A DNA stretch of 64,000 nucleotides, taken from assembly GCF_002220365.1 (NCBI RefSeq), contig NZ_MTHB01000046.1, positions 1 through 64,000 on the forward strand, given 5' to 3'. Under the pieces are notes generated by a model that saw only the letters and a list, made by a program, of their open reading frames with translations, made no database searches and was not told where the DNA came from. This document shows, in pieces, positions 27,514 to 35,884 of this stretch. The DNA is from Caballeronia sordidicola (GTDB taxonomy: Bacteria; Pseudomonadota; Gammaproteobacteria; Burkholderiales; Burkholderiaceae). A program made the position numbers and the translations under genes. Each line of letters starts with the position of its first letter. The stretch's first letter is position 1.

Positions 27514-27523
27514 GTTGTAACAG
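27514..27523. promoter_or_regulatory. GTTGTAACAG repeat, flhDC region, site 3
   Basis: Exact 10-bp copy in the same orientation, 169 bp from site 2. Confidence 0.5.
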
Positions 27524-27657
27524 CCGATCTGCCAACGCTCCGAATAACGGCGAAGGAAAACCCTCGGATAAAAACTGTCGACTTGCTTTCAAATTTAATG
27601 TGGAAATTTGACTAACAGGACGCCCGCATGATGACTGGACGGAATATGTTGCACCGA

Positions 27658-27667
27658 GTTGTAACAG
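27658..27667. promoter_or_regulatory. GTTGTAACAG repeat, flhDC region, site 4
   Basis: Exact 10-bp copy in the same orientation, 144 bp from site 3 and about 550 bp upstream of flhD. Confidence 0.45.
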
Positions 27668-27785
27668 CGCACGCGGAAACTATGAAAACACGCGGACCGA
27701 TAGAAGACCTTTCGTCCGTGCCACCGCTCGTCCCCGCAAAAAGCGCTCATGCGAAGACGGACGGTAGACCGCGAGGTTCGCGCCG

Positions 27786-28955
27786 TTAGTGTTGCGGTAC
27801 GCCGTCGCGCCATTCAGTCCAGTGCGTTGCAATCTCCTGCACCAGCGGATTACCTGCCCGATACAGATTGGCGATAGCCGGCGCAAAACCGCCCTGAGCG
27901 GCGTAAGTGAGAAGATTATCGGAGGCTGATTGGCCGTCGTATGGCCGATCAAAATCCGACCCCGAACGCACGGCCGCCACCCGGTTCAAATCCACGCGAT
28001 GCACACTCGCCGCACGCGACAATGCCTCGTAAGTCGCGTTGTCCTCCTGCTGCGTCGTGCAATACACCCCCTTGCCATCAGTCACGAGCTTCGTCCAGTC
28101 ACGCGCGCGCTCGCCGATATATTTCCCCGACCACCAGGTATCGCTCCCCAGCGTGTCGCATTGGATCACCTTGGGCGGCTGGTTCGCCGGCGCATAGCTG
28201 AACTTGGCGCGCGCGGCCTGCGCTTCAGGGCTGTCTGCGAGCACCACGTTCTTCGACAACGCATAAGCCGCATCGGCCAGATCCGGGTTCAGCTTGAACA
28301 CTTCGGTCTTGTAATCAAGCGGTGGTTTGTCGGCCGGGCTTTTCGTATTGATGCCGAGATAACCGCTCGGCCAGCTCTCCGGCTTTTCGCGCGCATCGAG
28401 TTCCCATTGGATACCGAAGTCGACGAGATATTTGGCCCACGCGGCAGACCCGACCGTGCCTTGCATCGGGTCGATGCCCGCGATTCCCGCGATCATGAAA
28501 TAGGTACGGCGCAGATCGAATTTATCGGAGAACGTGAGCGCCATCAGCGAAGCGGCCGCGTTCGCGTGACCCATGCCGGTGGTCATCACGCAGACCTCCT
28601 GCCGGTTGCAGTTCACAACGGGATAGTCCGCAGAAAGTCCAGCCACATGAATGGCCTTCCAGGGCCCGAGCTTGGCGAGCCAGACTTGGGCCTCAGGGCC
28701 GAACATGGAAATGATCATGATTTTGACGGGCTGGCCGCGGCCATTGCCATTGCCGCCACGCGAGCTATCCGGGCCCTGCGCAAACGTTGGCTCACAGGCG
28801 CTGAACAGGAGCGTGGCCATCACGGCCGCCAGGCCCAATGCAGGGATTCGTGCGGGGATTCTTGTAGAGAGGCGAGTAGGCTGGGTGACGACGCGGGTGC
28901 GGCTGCGTGCAGAACGAAGGAGCGAGTCGAGCGAGGAACGGACAATCGATTTCAT
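27786..28955 (-). CDS. Purine nucleoside permease (NUP)-like secreted protein
   Basis: 390 residues from the ATG at 28955 (a longer frame reaches 29012). A basic leader is followed by a hydrophobic segment IPALGLAAVMATLLFSACEP and then TFAQG, a signal sequence with a possible lipobox at LFSAC. The body matches the NUP family: VKIMIISMFGPEAQVWL, MTTGMGHANAAASLMAL, YFMIAGIAGIDPMQGTVGSA, and GVYCTTQQEDNATYEAL. The family name comes from a yeast nucleoside uptake protein, but the fold resembles nucleoside phosphorylases and there is no multispan membrane domain here. Periplasmic nucleoside binding or cleavage is an inference. Confidence 0.85.
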   Translation of the reverse strand: MKSIVRSSLDSLLRSARSRTRVVTQPTRLSTRIPARIPALGLAAVMATLLFSACEPTFAQGPDSSRGGNGNGRGQPVKIMIISMFGPEAQVWLAKLGPWKAIHVAGLSADYPVVNCNRQEVCVMTTGMGHANAAASLMALTFSDKFDLRRTYFMIAGIAGIDPMQGTVGSAAWAKYLVDFGIQWELDAREKPESWPSGYLGINTKSPADKPPLDYKTEVFKLNPDLADAAYALSKNVVLADSPEAQAARAKFSYAPANQPPKVIQCDTLGSDTWWSGKYIGERARDWTKLVTDGKGVYCTTQQEDNATYEALSRAASVHRVDLNRVAAVRSGSDFDRPYDGQSASDNLLTYAAQGGFAPAIANLYRAGNPLVQEIATHWTEWRDGVPQH

Positions 28956-29092
28956 CTGGACGGCACCGTAAGTAAAAGGAGAACGCGAGGTGAAACACAC
29001 GACAAGATGCACGGCTGGACCCTACCTCCGTCTCTTAAGTACCACCCACCGGACATTCATGCGTTGAGCGCATTATAGAAGGGCGAAAAACG

Positions 29093-29126
29093 CCGTTGTA
29101 AGGAACATAAAATGTTCCGGTAACGG
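29093..29126. promoter_or_regulatory. Palindrome in the divergent NUP/hypothetical gap
   Basis: GGAACAT-AAA-ATGTTCC (29102-29118) has perfect 7-bp arms. It is nested inside CCGTT (29093-29097) and AACGG (29122-29126). It lies between two divergent genes and could be an operator or an RNA hairpin in the leader of the gene at 29196. Confidence 0.45.
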
Positions 29127-29195
29127 CCATGAAGCACTAGTCTTGCTGTTTCGCCTGCTCGCTCGTTGTCAAGTCCACTCCTCTGCAAGGCACCC

Positions 29196-29576
29196 ATGCC
29201 AGACACCGCCGCTTCACGAATGATCGATGCTTTTCACGCCAGCCATGTCGAGGACCGCCAGCACGTCGAGATGTGGCTCGAGGCTACCGGTGACTGCGCC
29301 GTCGCGCTAGAGGCCTTGTGGTCCGAGGGAGAACATCATCGGGGGCATGCGCGCGCTGCCATGGACCGGCTGGTCGCGCTGGCGGACAGGCACGGGGTCA
29401 TGCTTTCACTCGTGCCACGGCCGCTCGCGCAGAAAGGAGAAGGCCCCGCCGCGCCTTCCATCGATCGCGCCGCACCCGACAGCGCCGCGCTCGAAGCATT
29501 TTATGGCCGGCTGGGCTTCGAACGCTCGGGCGGTAAGTTCGAAGGCTCGCCGGTGATGGTGCGCTCGCCGCGTTGA
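29196..29576 (+). CDS. Small protein with a GNAT-like C-terminal motif
   Basis: 126 residues from the ATG at 29196. The C-terminal ALEAFYGRLGFERSGGKF resembles the last helix-strand of GNAT acetyltransferases, but no acetyl-CoA loop is visible. The N-terminal half (HASHVEDRQHVEMWLEATGD) is helical and unassigned. Its last 76 bp overlap the 3' end of mscS on the other strand. It may be a truncated GNAT or an unrelated small protein. Confidence 0.6.
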   Translation: MPDTAASRMIDAFHASHVEDRQHVEMWLEATGDCAVALEALWSEGEHHRGHARAAMDRLVALADRHGVMLSLVPRPLAQKGEGPAAPSIDRAAPDSAALEAFYGRLGFERSGGKFEGSPVMVRSPR

Positions 29577-32098
29577 TCGGCATCGGCATCGGCGTTGGCA
29601 TCGGCGTTGGCATTCACGTTCGCATTCGCATCGCTTGAAGAATCGTCACGCTGATCCCCCTTCAACGCTGCAGCCAACTCACCCGCATCGCCGCCCTTCA
29701 CGATCACGAAACTGCGCTGCGGATTGGCTATCTCGATGCCGCATTCCGTGAAGCGGTCCAGAATGCGCCGGTTGAATTCACGCTGCACGCCCCAGCGCGC
29801 GCTATCGCGGCATTGGATCTGGCCGGCGAGCGTGACGCTCGAACCGTCGACCGCGTCCACGCCCCACAGGCTGAAGTCGGAGAGGATGCCGTCCTTGAAC
29901 GCGTCGTCTTCACGCAGCGACGCCCCAATTTCCTTGAGCGTATCCGCCGCCAGGTTCACGTCCTGCCCAAGCGCAATACTCACGCGTACCGCGGCATTGC
30001 CAATGCCCCGATTCGTGTTGTTCACCGTCGATACCGAACTGAACGGTATCGTGAACAGCGAGCCGTCGCTGCCTCGCAAACGCACCGTGCGAATCGACAG
30101 ATATTCAACCGTCCCCGACACCCCTGCGAGCGTGACCGAGTCGCCCACTTGCATCGCGTTTTCCATCAACAGGAAGATGCCGGTGATCAAATCCTGCACG
30201 AGCTTTTGCGAGCCGAAACCCAGCGCCACGCCGAAGATGCTCGCGCTCGCCAGCAACGGCGCGGTGTTCACACCGATCTCGCTTAACCCCGTCAACACGA
30301 CAACCATCGCGATCACGATAAAAAGCGCGCTGCGCATCATCGGCAGCAGGGTCGTGAGGCGCGCGGCCCGCAAACGGTCGCCGCTCGTGGTCCACGTTTC
30401 CAACCGCTGCTCGACCATTACATTCGCGCCTTCCCACACGATCACGGCGAACGCGGCGGCAACCCCGATGGTGATCAGCGCGGACGCAAGCCGATGACCC
30501 ACGCCACCCGACGAGAACAGTGTCAGGACGTGAAGCCCCCAGACCTGCAGCAGCGTGAGCAATGTAATCACGATGATCACCGTCTGCACGGCGCGCCGCA
30601 GCAGCGGGTAATAGCGGTACGCGTGCCGATGCGCGATCGACTTGCTCGACAAGTCGTCATCCCCGCCCGCCGTATGGAAGAGCCGGCCGAGCGCGCCGAA
30701 CGCGACGATAGCGACCACGCGCGCCGCCACCAGCACGAGCACCGAGATACCGAACAGATGAAACAGCGTGCGATACCCGTTGCGTACATCGAGCGCCCAG
30801 ACGAACCACAGCGCCAACACGAAAAACACCGCGAGACCGGCCCAGACATCAGCGACCCAATTGCCTAGCAGTACGAATGACCGGCGTCCCTTGACACTCT
30901 CGCGGATCCAGGCGGCAACCGAGACGCGGCATTTGAGGATTACGATAGCGACCAGCACATGCACGACCAGCGCGACCGCCTTGAGGATCGCGTCGTGAGC
31001 AGTGTCGGTCATGCCCAGCGGCTCTGCAGCCTCAGCGAACGCCGAGCCTGCTCCAGCCACGCAGACAATGCGCACCAGCCAGTCGTGCGCAAAGCGGGCG
31101 GCATCGTCGCTAATCTGGATCAGGCGCAGGCCTGGCGCACGCGACGCAATGAAAAAGCCGCTGGCAATCACAATGCCCCGGCACACCAGGTAGACGTCGG
31201 TCAACGCGCCGACAGAACGGCCCTGCGGCGTGCTTTCGTCGATGAAAATGGACATCAGCGCGGCCGCCGCGATCATGAACACGATCAACGGCAGCAACGC
31301 GAGCAAGCTGTGAAGAATGGCGCTTGGCAGCCGCTGCAACAGCGTCCAGTGCCGCGCTGCATGGCGCACGCCGCGGGCGGTATCGGTCTTGCGTTCGGCG
31401 ACCTCGATGGCCGCTTCGTTGCCCGAACGCTCGGCCACGGCTTCAGCGTGCACCGCCGCCTGCTCCTCCTTCGCAAGTTCCGGCTGGGTCGCATCGGCAT
31501 CCACGATCCCGCGAGCCGCGAGCCGCGCGCGCGGCCGGCGCAGCCATCGCGAGCTCAGGTATTCCAGCAACAGGGCGGGCAACAACGAGATCGCGATCGA
31601 CCAGATCACCTGGCCGATCAGATCGCGGCCGCTGGCAGTTGCAGTGCGCTGGCGCCACCACTGCGTCACCGAGCCGTAGTCGAGCAGCGCCGTAACGGAA
31701 CGGCGCAAGCCGCTGCTGAGTTCCACGAGCCAGTAACCCGCCTCATGCGAAATCTGCGATGCCAGCCCGTTGGTTGTGAGCGACTTGGCCAGCACGCCCG
31801 ATGCGCCGCTGGCGGACGCCGCGGTGGGCGCAGTTGCAGCGCTGCCTGAGGCTGCCTGGACGGGTGTGGAAAGCGCTCCGGCGGCCGCGACGGCCCGCAG
31901 TGTGTCCTCTATCTGGCTTCTGCGCGCAGGGTCATTGAGGACCGCCAGCGCGGCGCGCGCCTGTTCGGGGGTCAGCGTGACGGTTGACGAGCCAGACGCT
32001 GGCCTGGCTGCGCTGGAGGCCGCATTCGCGGCCGATGCAAGCGTGCTGCTCAGAACGCTCAGGACAAACAGAAAGACGACGAGAACAATTTTGCGCAT
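29501..32098 (-). CDS. MscS-family mechanosensitive ion channel, large form
   Basis: 865 residues. A signal peptide (MRKIVLVVFLFVLSVLSSTLA) precedes a periplasmic Ser/Ala-rich region and about ten transmembrane helices. The MscS core follows: SASIFGVALGFGSQKLVQDL is the pore helix, then MQVGDSVTLAGVSGTVEYLS and FTIPFSSVSTVNN in the beta domain. The C terminus ends in a low-complexity Asn/Ala/Asp tail coded by hexamer repeats, then an Arg/Pro-rich end. It resembles YbiO/MscM-type large channels that release solutes on hypo-osmotic shock. Confidence 0.93.
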   Translation of the reverse strand: MRKIVLVVFLFVLSVLSSTLASAANAASSAARPASGSSTVTLTPEQARAALAVLNDPARRSQIEDTLRAVAAAGALSTPVQAASGSAATAPTAASASGASGVLAKSLTTNGLASQISHEAGYWLVELSSGLRRSVTALLDYGSVTQWWRQRTATASGRDLIGQVIWSIAISLLPALLLEYLSSRWLRRPRARLAARGIVDADATQPELAKEEQAAVHAEAVAERSGNEAAIEVAERKTDTARGVRHAARHWTLLQRLPSAILHSLLALLPLIVFMIAAAALMSIFIDESTPQGRSVGALTDVYLVCRGIVIASGFFIASRAPGLRLIQISDDAARFAHDWLVRIVCVAGAGSAFAEAAEPLGMTDTAHDAILKAVALVVHVLVAIVILKCRVSVAAWIRESVKGRRSFVLLGNWVADVWAGLAVFFVLALWFVWALDVRNGYRTLFHLFGISVLVLVAARVVAIVAFGALGRLFHTAGGDDDLSSKSIAHRHAYRYYPLLRRAVQTVIIVITLLTLLQVWGLHVLTLFSSGGVGHRLASALITIGVAAAFAVIVWEGANVMVEQRLETWTTSGDRLRAARLTTLLPMMRSALFIVIAMVVVLTGLSEIGVNTAPLLASASIFGVALGFGSQKLVQDLITGIFLLMENAMQVGDSVTLAGVSGTVEYLSIRTVRLRGSDGSLFTIPFSSVSTVNNTNRGIGNAAVRVSIALGQDVNLAADTLKEIGASLREDDAFKDGILSDFSLWGVDAVDGSSVTLAGQIQCRDSARWGVQREFNRRILDRFTECGIEIANPQRSFVIVKGGDAGELAAALKGDQRDDSSSDANANVNANADANADADADQRGERTITGEPSNLPPERSKPSRP
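29579..29632. repeat. Hexanucleotide tandem array at convergent gene ends
   Basis: Nine consecutive 6-bp units (GGCATC, GGCATC, GGCGTT, GGCATC, GGCGTT, GGCATT, CACGTT, CGCATT, CGCATC). It starts 2 nt after the TGA of the + strand ORF. On the minus strand it encodes an alternating Asn/Asp-Ala tail of the MscS protein. Length changes would add or remove dipeptides without frameshift. Confidence 0.85.
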
Positions 32099-32245
32099 GG
32101 GCGAGGATGAGGAACTCGGTTAGGGAAAACCGCCACGGATGCGCCCGGCCTGCAGCGCGATTGAACCTGCGGTGATCACTCTCAAGCTGGACAAGCTGGA
32201 ATGGTTCGTGCATCAAACATCTGATCAAAACTACGGGATTCGGGC

Positions 32246-32551
32246 ATGCACGTCCAAATTACGCGATCCATGCAAATGTCCCTCTCCGGCGCCGTGGTGT
32301 TGCTGTTGGCGACCGGACTGGCGGCAGCACTTCTTGCGCCCGGGCGAGTGTCCGCCGCCGAGCACGTCAACCTTGAGCGGGCCGCGAAGCCCACCCCGTC
32401 CTTGGCTGCGAGTGTTGCCAAGCACGTAGACAACGTTGCACCCCCGGACGAGGGCACCACGCTACTACCCGCCAGCGGAGACACCCAGCTTCCCGCAACG
32501 CCTGATACCCCGCGACCTCACTATGATCGGCCACCGGCTCATTTGCCGTGA
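32246..32551 (+). CDS. Small exported protein, Pro/Thr-rich
   Basis: 101 residues with a hydrophobic export signal (SLSGAVVLLLATGLAAALLA, then VSAAEH). The mature part of about 60 residues is rich in Pro, Thr and Ala and ends in a proline-rich stretch (PDTPRPHYDRPPAHLP). There are no recognised domains. Real-gene support is the signal peptide and lack of a better frame. It could alternatively be non-coding. Confidence 0.5.
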   Translation: MHVQITRSMQMSLSGAVVLLLATGLAAALLAPGRVSAAEHVNLERAAKPTPSLAASVAKHVDNVAPPDEGTTLLPASGDTQLPATPDTPRPHYDRPPAHLP

Positions 32552-32616
32552 TGCTGGATTCTCCGCGACGTCGTGCAGTTTAGTAGAACTTTTCTTCAAC
32601 GGCTTATCTCGCGTGC

Positions 32617-33537
32617 TCAAGCACGCGTCTCGGCCACGCGAGGAATATCCGGCTCGAAGAAGACCCAGCGGGCTTCAGGAAACGCGCGCTGCAGGTCCGC
32701 TTCGATCACATTGATTGCATCGACCATCGCACGGCCGCTGTCGTAGTCCACCATCTCCGCTTGCACGGCCACCACGATCTGCTTGCCCCACTGCAGCGTA
32801 ATCAGGTTGATCACGCGGACAATTTCCGGGCGCGCACGCAAGTGGGCATCGATAGCCCGGCGCACTTCCGGACTCGCCGATTCCCCGACGATCATCGACT
32901 TCACTTCACGGGCGACCAGGTACGCAATCACCATGAGCAGGACACCGACACCAATTGAACCCGCTGCGTCGTAGACGGGATTGCCGGTGATCATGGTCAA
33001 GAGCACGGCGCAAAACGCAATGGCAAGGCCGGCGAGCGCGGCAACATCTTCTCCCGTCACCACGATCAATTCGGACTCGCGCGTCTCGCGAAACCATCTC
33101 CAGAGCGACTTGTTCCCCGACGTCTTGCGGATCTCGCGCAACGCGCCGGCCAGGGAAAACGCCTCGAGCACGACCGATATCCCCAGCACGACAAGCGCGA
33201 CAATCGGATTGCTGATCACTTCATGCCGGGCGATCCGATGCACGCCTTCGTACACGGAAAACGCGCCGCCGACAAAAAACAGCAGCAGCGCGACGAGCAT
33301 GGAATAGAAGTAGATCTCGCGGCCCGAGCCGAGCGGATGCAACACGTCGGCGGGGGCCTGTGAACGCTTGAGTCCGAACAGCAACAACAGTTGATTGCCG
33401 CAATCGGCGGTGGAGTGGATGGCTTCGGCAAACATGGAGCCGGAGCCGGTGAACGCAGCCGCCCCGAACTTGCAGACGGCGATGCCAAAGTTGGCGGCGA
33501 GCGCGTAGAAAATGGCTTTCGGCGATTCTTCTTTCAT
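32617..33537 (-). CDS. Cation diffusion facilitator (CDF) metal transporter
   Basis: A 306-residue CDF protein of the subgroup near SLC30A9. Six helices are apparent. The first metal-site helix has AEAIHSTADCGNQLLLLFG (H-xxx-D) and the helix-5 site is VVTGEDVAALAGLAIAF. The cytoplasmic C-terminal domain reads IVGESASPEVRRAIDAHL and VVAVQAEMVDYDSG. It exports divalent metal, probably Zn or Mn, into the periplasm; the specificity is not readable. It is a single gene. Confidence 0.9.
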   Translation of the reverse strand: MKEESPKAIFYALAANFGIAVCKFGAAAFTGSGSMFAEAIHSTADCGNQLLLLFGLKRSQAPADVLHPLGSGREIYFYSMLVALLLFFVGGAFSVYEGVHRIARHEVISNPIVALVVLGISVVLEAFSLAGALREIRKTSGNKSLWRWFRETRESELIVVTGEDVAALAGLAIAFCAVLLTMITGNPVYDAAGSIGVGVLLMVIAYLVAREVKSMIVGESASPEVRRAIDAHLRARPEIVRVINLITLQWGKQIVVAVQAEMVDYDSGRAMVDAINVIEADLQRAFPEARWVFFEPDIPRVAETRA

Positions 33538-33604
33538 CGTGCTCCTGGCGGGAGTGGGTCAGGGACGCTCTCGGGACATCAACAACGAATCAACAACACA
33601 TGCG

Positions 33605-34669
33605 CTAAACGACTTCCACCCGGCTTTGGCCGTCGATCATCTCTCCGATCACGGCCGCCTGATTGAAGCCGTCCGCGCGGAAGATGGCGAGCACTTCGCC
33701 AACCGCCTCGGGCGCGCACGACACCAGCAAGCCGCCTGAAGTCTGCGGGTCGGTGAGCAGGCTTTGTGCCACATCGTGCAATGACGATGCCAGCGTGACC
33801 TGCTGTCCGTACGCAGTCCAGTTACGCCCGGATGCCCCCGTGACCACGCCCGCTTTCGCGAATGCCTCTACGCCGGGCAGCCATGGCAAGTCGGCGTATC
33901 GCAGGCGCGCCGTCAGTCCAGCACCGCGGCTGAGCTCCAGCGTGTGGCCCAACAGGCCGAAGCCGGTTACGTCGGTGAGCGCGTGCACGGCGTCGAGCGC
34001 GGCCAGATCCGCACCCGGGCGGTTCAGCTTGGTCGTGGCGGCGATCATCGCGGCGTAGCCGGCGGCATCGAGTTGATCCTTCTTCAGCGCCGCCGACAAC
34101 ACGCCCACGCCAAGCGGCTTGCCGAGGATCAGCACGTCGCCCGCGCGAGCCGAGGCGTTACGCTTCACGCGCTTCGGATGCACGATGCCGATTGCCGCCA
34201 GGCCATAGATAGGCTCGACGGAATCAATGGAATGACCACCCGCGAGAGGGATGCCTGCTTCGGCGCAGATCGACTCGCCGCCCTTCAGCACGGCTGCGAT
34301 CACCTCGTGCGGCAACACGTTGATCGGCATGCCGACGAGCGCAAGCGCGAGGATCGGTTTGCCGCCCATGGCGTAGACATCGGAGAGTGCGTTGGTTGCG
34401 GCGATCCGACCGAAGTCGAACGGGTCATCGACGATCGGCATGAAGAAGTCGGTGGTTGCAACAATCGCCTGCTCGTCGTTCAAACGATAAACCGCCGCGT
34501 CGTCGGCGGTGTCGTTGCCCACCAGCAAGTCGGGAAAGAACGGCAACGGCACGCTGCGTTTCAACAGCTCAGCGAGGACGCCCGGCGCGATCTTGCAGCC
34601 ACAGCCGCCACCGTGGGACAGGCTGGTCAGTCGGGGCGACGGGGATGCGTTCAGCTTGATGTCAGTCAT
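33605..34669 (-). CDS. selD: Selenide, water dikinase (selenophosphate synthetase)
   Basis: A 354-residue SelD. The N-terminal catalytic loop LSHGGGCGCKIAP has C23, C25 and K26, so it is a Cys-type enzyme, not a selenoprotein. LLVGNDTADDAAVY and the PurM-like core with DVYAMGGKPILALALVG follow, then ALTDVTGFGLLGH. It makes selenophosphate from selenide and ATP for tRNA 2-selenouridine or selenocysteine. Neither mnmH/selU nor selA/selB is adjacent here. Confidence 0.95.
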   Translation of the reverse strand: MTDIKLNASPSPRLTSLSHGGGCGCKIAPGVLAELLKRSVPLPFFPDLLVGNDTADDAAVYRLNDEQAIVATTDFFMPIVDDPFDFGRIAATNALSDVYAMGGKPILALALVGMPINVLPHEVIAAVLKGGESICAEAGIPLAGGHSIDSVEPIYGLAAIGIVHPKRVKRNASARAGDVLILGKPLGVGVLSAALKKDQLDAAGYAAMIAATTKLNRPGADLAALDAVHALTDVTGFGLLGHTLELSRGAGLTARLRYADLPWLPGVEAFAKAGVVTGASGRNWTAYGQQVTLASSLHDVAQSLLTDPQTSGGLLVSCAPEAVGEVLAIFRADGFNQAAVIGEMIDGQSRVEVV

Positions 34670-34894
34670 TCGCGGTTATCCGGCAAAGTTGCGTGTGACC
34701 GATATTATGGTGGTTGTGACGTCCAGACGCTGCAATTGCGAGTCTGACCCGCCATCCTGGTGACTGCGGCGCGGAGTCCGCGTCGACATTGAAAGGCGTC
34801 ATGCGAGCGCTCACGCGCTACACTTCGAGTCACGCTCCGATGCCGTCTTTCAACATTACCCATCAACCGCCCTGTGCCCCGAACCTCTGCCCGC

Positions 34895-35323
34895 ATGAAA
34901 TCTTTACCTCTTGTTTTCGGCTTGATCCTCTGCGCTTCGCTCTGTCAATTCAGTCAACTCGGTCACGCTCAGGAATCGCCTGCCCCCTCGCAGGAAGACT
35001 ACGCTTACCTGAGTCGCATGCACGTCCCTGAACCGGTGATCCGCTGCGTGGCCGCATTCGATCGATGGGTGGCGTTGACGCCCAAGTACGACACGTTCAT
35101 CGTCCCCGACCGGCGTGTCCTGCGTGCAAAGATCGATAGCGACACCACGATCTTCAGCGCGGGAAATCCCATTCCTGTTGACGAAGTCATCGCCATGCGC
35201 GCGTTCGCCAAAGTTCGCGGAAAGCCGCACTGGACCCGCGTTGACAGCCGCTGCGGCGTGCGCGACGGCCATGTGGTCGGTGTTTCGCTCACCCCAAATG
35301 TAAGGCCCGCGATCGTTCGGTAA
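34895..35323 (+). CDS. Secreted hypothetical protein
   Basis: 142 residues from the ATG at 34895 (an upstream ATG at 34874 gives a less typical start). The signal peptide MKSLPLVFGLILCASLCQ ends near GHAQE. The mature protein is about 115 residues with two cysteines (VIRCVAAFDRW and SRCGVRDGH) that could form a disulfide, and a beta-rich pattern. There is no recognised domain; it is a periplasmic protein of unknown role. Confidence 0.7.
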   Translation: MKSLPLVFGLILCASLCQFSQLGHAQESPAPSQEDYAYLSRMHVPEPVIRCVAAFDRWVALTPKYDTFIVPDRRVLRAKIDSDTTIFSAGNPIPVDEVIAMRAFAKVRGKPHWTRVDSRCGVRDGHVVGVSLTPNVRPAIVR

Positions 35324-35404
35324 CAGTGCCAGGGCGCCAAGCCTTCGCTGCCTCTCGCGAATATTTCCAGCCACACTTTTCCTTACAAACGCAAACGGCT
35401 TGTC

Positions 35405-35423
35405 ATTTAGCTAATCGCTAAAT
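35405..35423. promoter_or_regulatory. Inverted repeat upstream of two tiny secreted proteins
   Basis: ATTTAGC-TAATC-GCTAAAT: perfect 7-bp arms, ending 30 bp before the ATG at 35454. It is a likely operator or promoter-overlapping site for the small genes at 35454 and 35631. Confidence 0.5.
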
Positions 35424-35453
35424 TGATTTCACGGATTTCACTTGGAGAAACCG

Positions 35454-35573
35454 ATGAAACGATTAACGATTCTAGTCACGCTCGCAGTACTCCTCGGCAG
35501 CACCCTGGGTGGCTGCATCGTCGTGCCGGATGGCGGTGGATACCACCATCACGACTACTACGGCCGATACTAA
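35454..35573 (+). CDS. Very short lipoprotein with His/Tyr tail
   Basis: 39 residues: signal MKRLTILVTLAVLLGSTLGG, lipobox cysteine C21, then a mature tail of only 19 residues, CIVVPDGGGYHHHDYYGRY. GGAG precedes the ATG. The His3 and Tyr cluster could bind metal. It is followed 57 bp later by another tiny exported His/Tyr-rich protein, which ends in a similar manner (RYY). Expression from one transcript is likely, ending at the strong terminator at 35885. Confidence 0.75.
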   Translation: MKRLTILVTLAVLLGSTLGGCIVVPDGGGYHHHDYYGRY

Positions 35574-35630
35574 GCTTGGCTTAGCGGGATAAAGCGACAA
35601 AACCGAACAACAAGCGCGAAGGAAACCAAC

Positions 35631-35867
35631 ATGTTGACAGTCAAAAAAGGCTTGGCAGCCGCATCGCTCGCGGTGGCGGCAGCAACGAGTCTCGGCTTCA
35701 CCACCACCGCATCCGCGGACGACCACTTCCACCCCGGCTACGTTCATGTGGACAGCCGCGGCTGGCACGGCGACCGGTATTACGACGGCCATCGCTACTG
35801 GGAACGGCGCGAGTGGGAACGCCATCACGCACCTCGTTATTACGGCCCTCCGCATCGCTACTATTGA
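35631..35867 (+). CDS. Small exported His/Tyr/Arg-rich protein
   Basis: 78 residues; AAGGA precedes the ATG. The Sec signal MLTVKKGLAAASLAVAAATS is cleaved near ASADD. The mature 48 residues are packed with His, Tyr, Trp and Arg (DDHFHPGYVHVD, WHGDRYYDGHRYW, HHAPRYYGPPHRYY). There is no hydrophobic core, so it is probably disordered or metal-binding. It pairs with the lipoprotein at 35454. Confidence 0.8.
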   Translation: MLTVKKGLAAASLAVAAATSLGFTTTASADDHFHPGYVHVDSRGWHGDRYYDGHRYWERREWERHHAPRYYGPPHRYY

Positions 35868-35884
35868 TCGGTTGCGCATGTGTT

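Larger units (their letters stand above)
27109..27785. other. Long AT-rich control region upstream of flhDC
   Basis: 677 bp with no credible ORF (the 72-codon minus frame near 27595-27813 lacks any signal). It is much more AT-rich than the coding DNA around it. It contains four TTGTAACA-core sites (listed separately), a GTCAATTGAC palindrome at 27403-27412 and a CAAACGTTTG palindrome at 27181-27190. Long regulated leaders are typical of flhDC, which integrates many signals. Confidence 0.75.

Noticed and set aside
27595-27813. A 72-codon minus-strand ORF in the flhDC upstream region
   Set aside because: Arg/Ser-rich with no signal peptide or homology cue; it overlaps the end of the NUP-like gene and the repeat sites.
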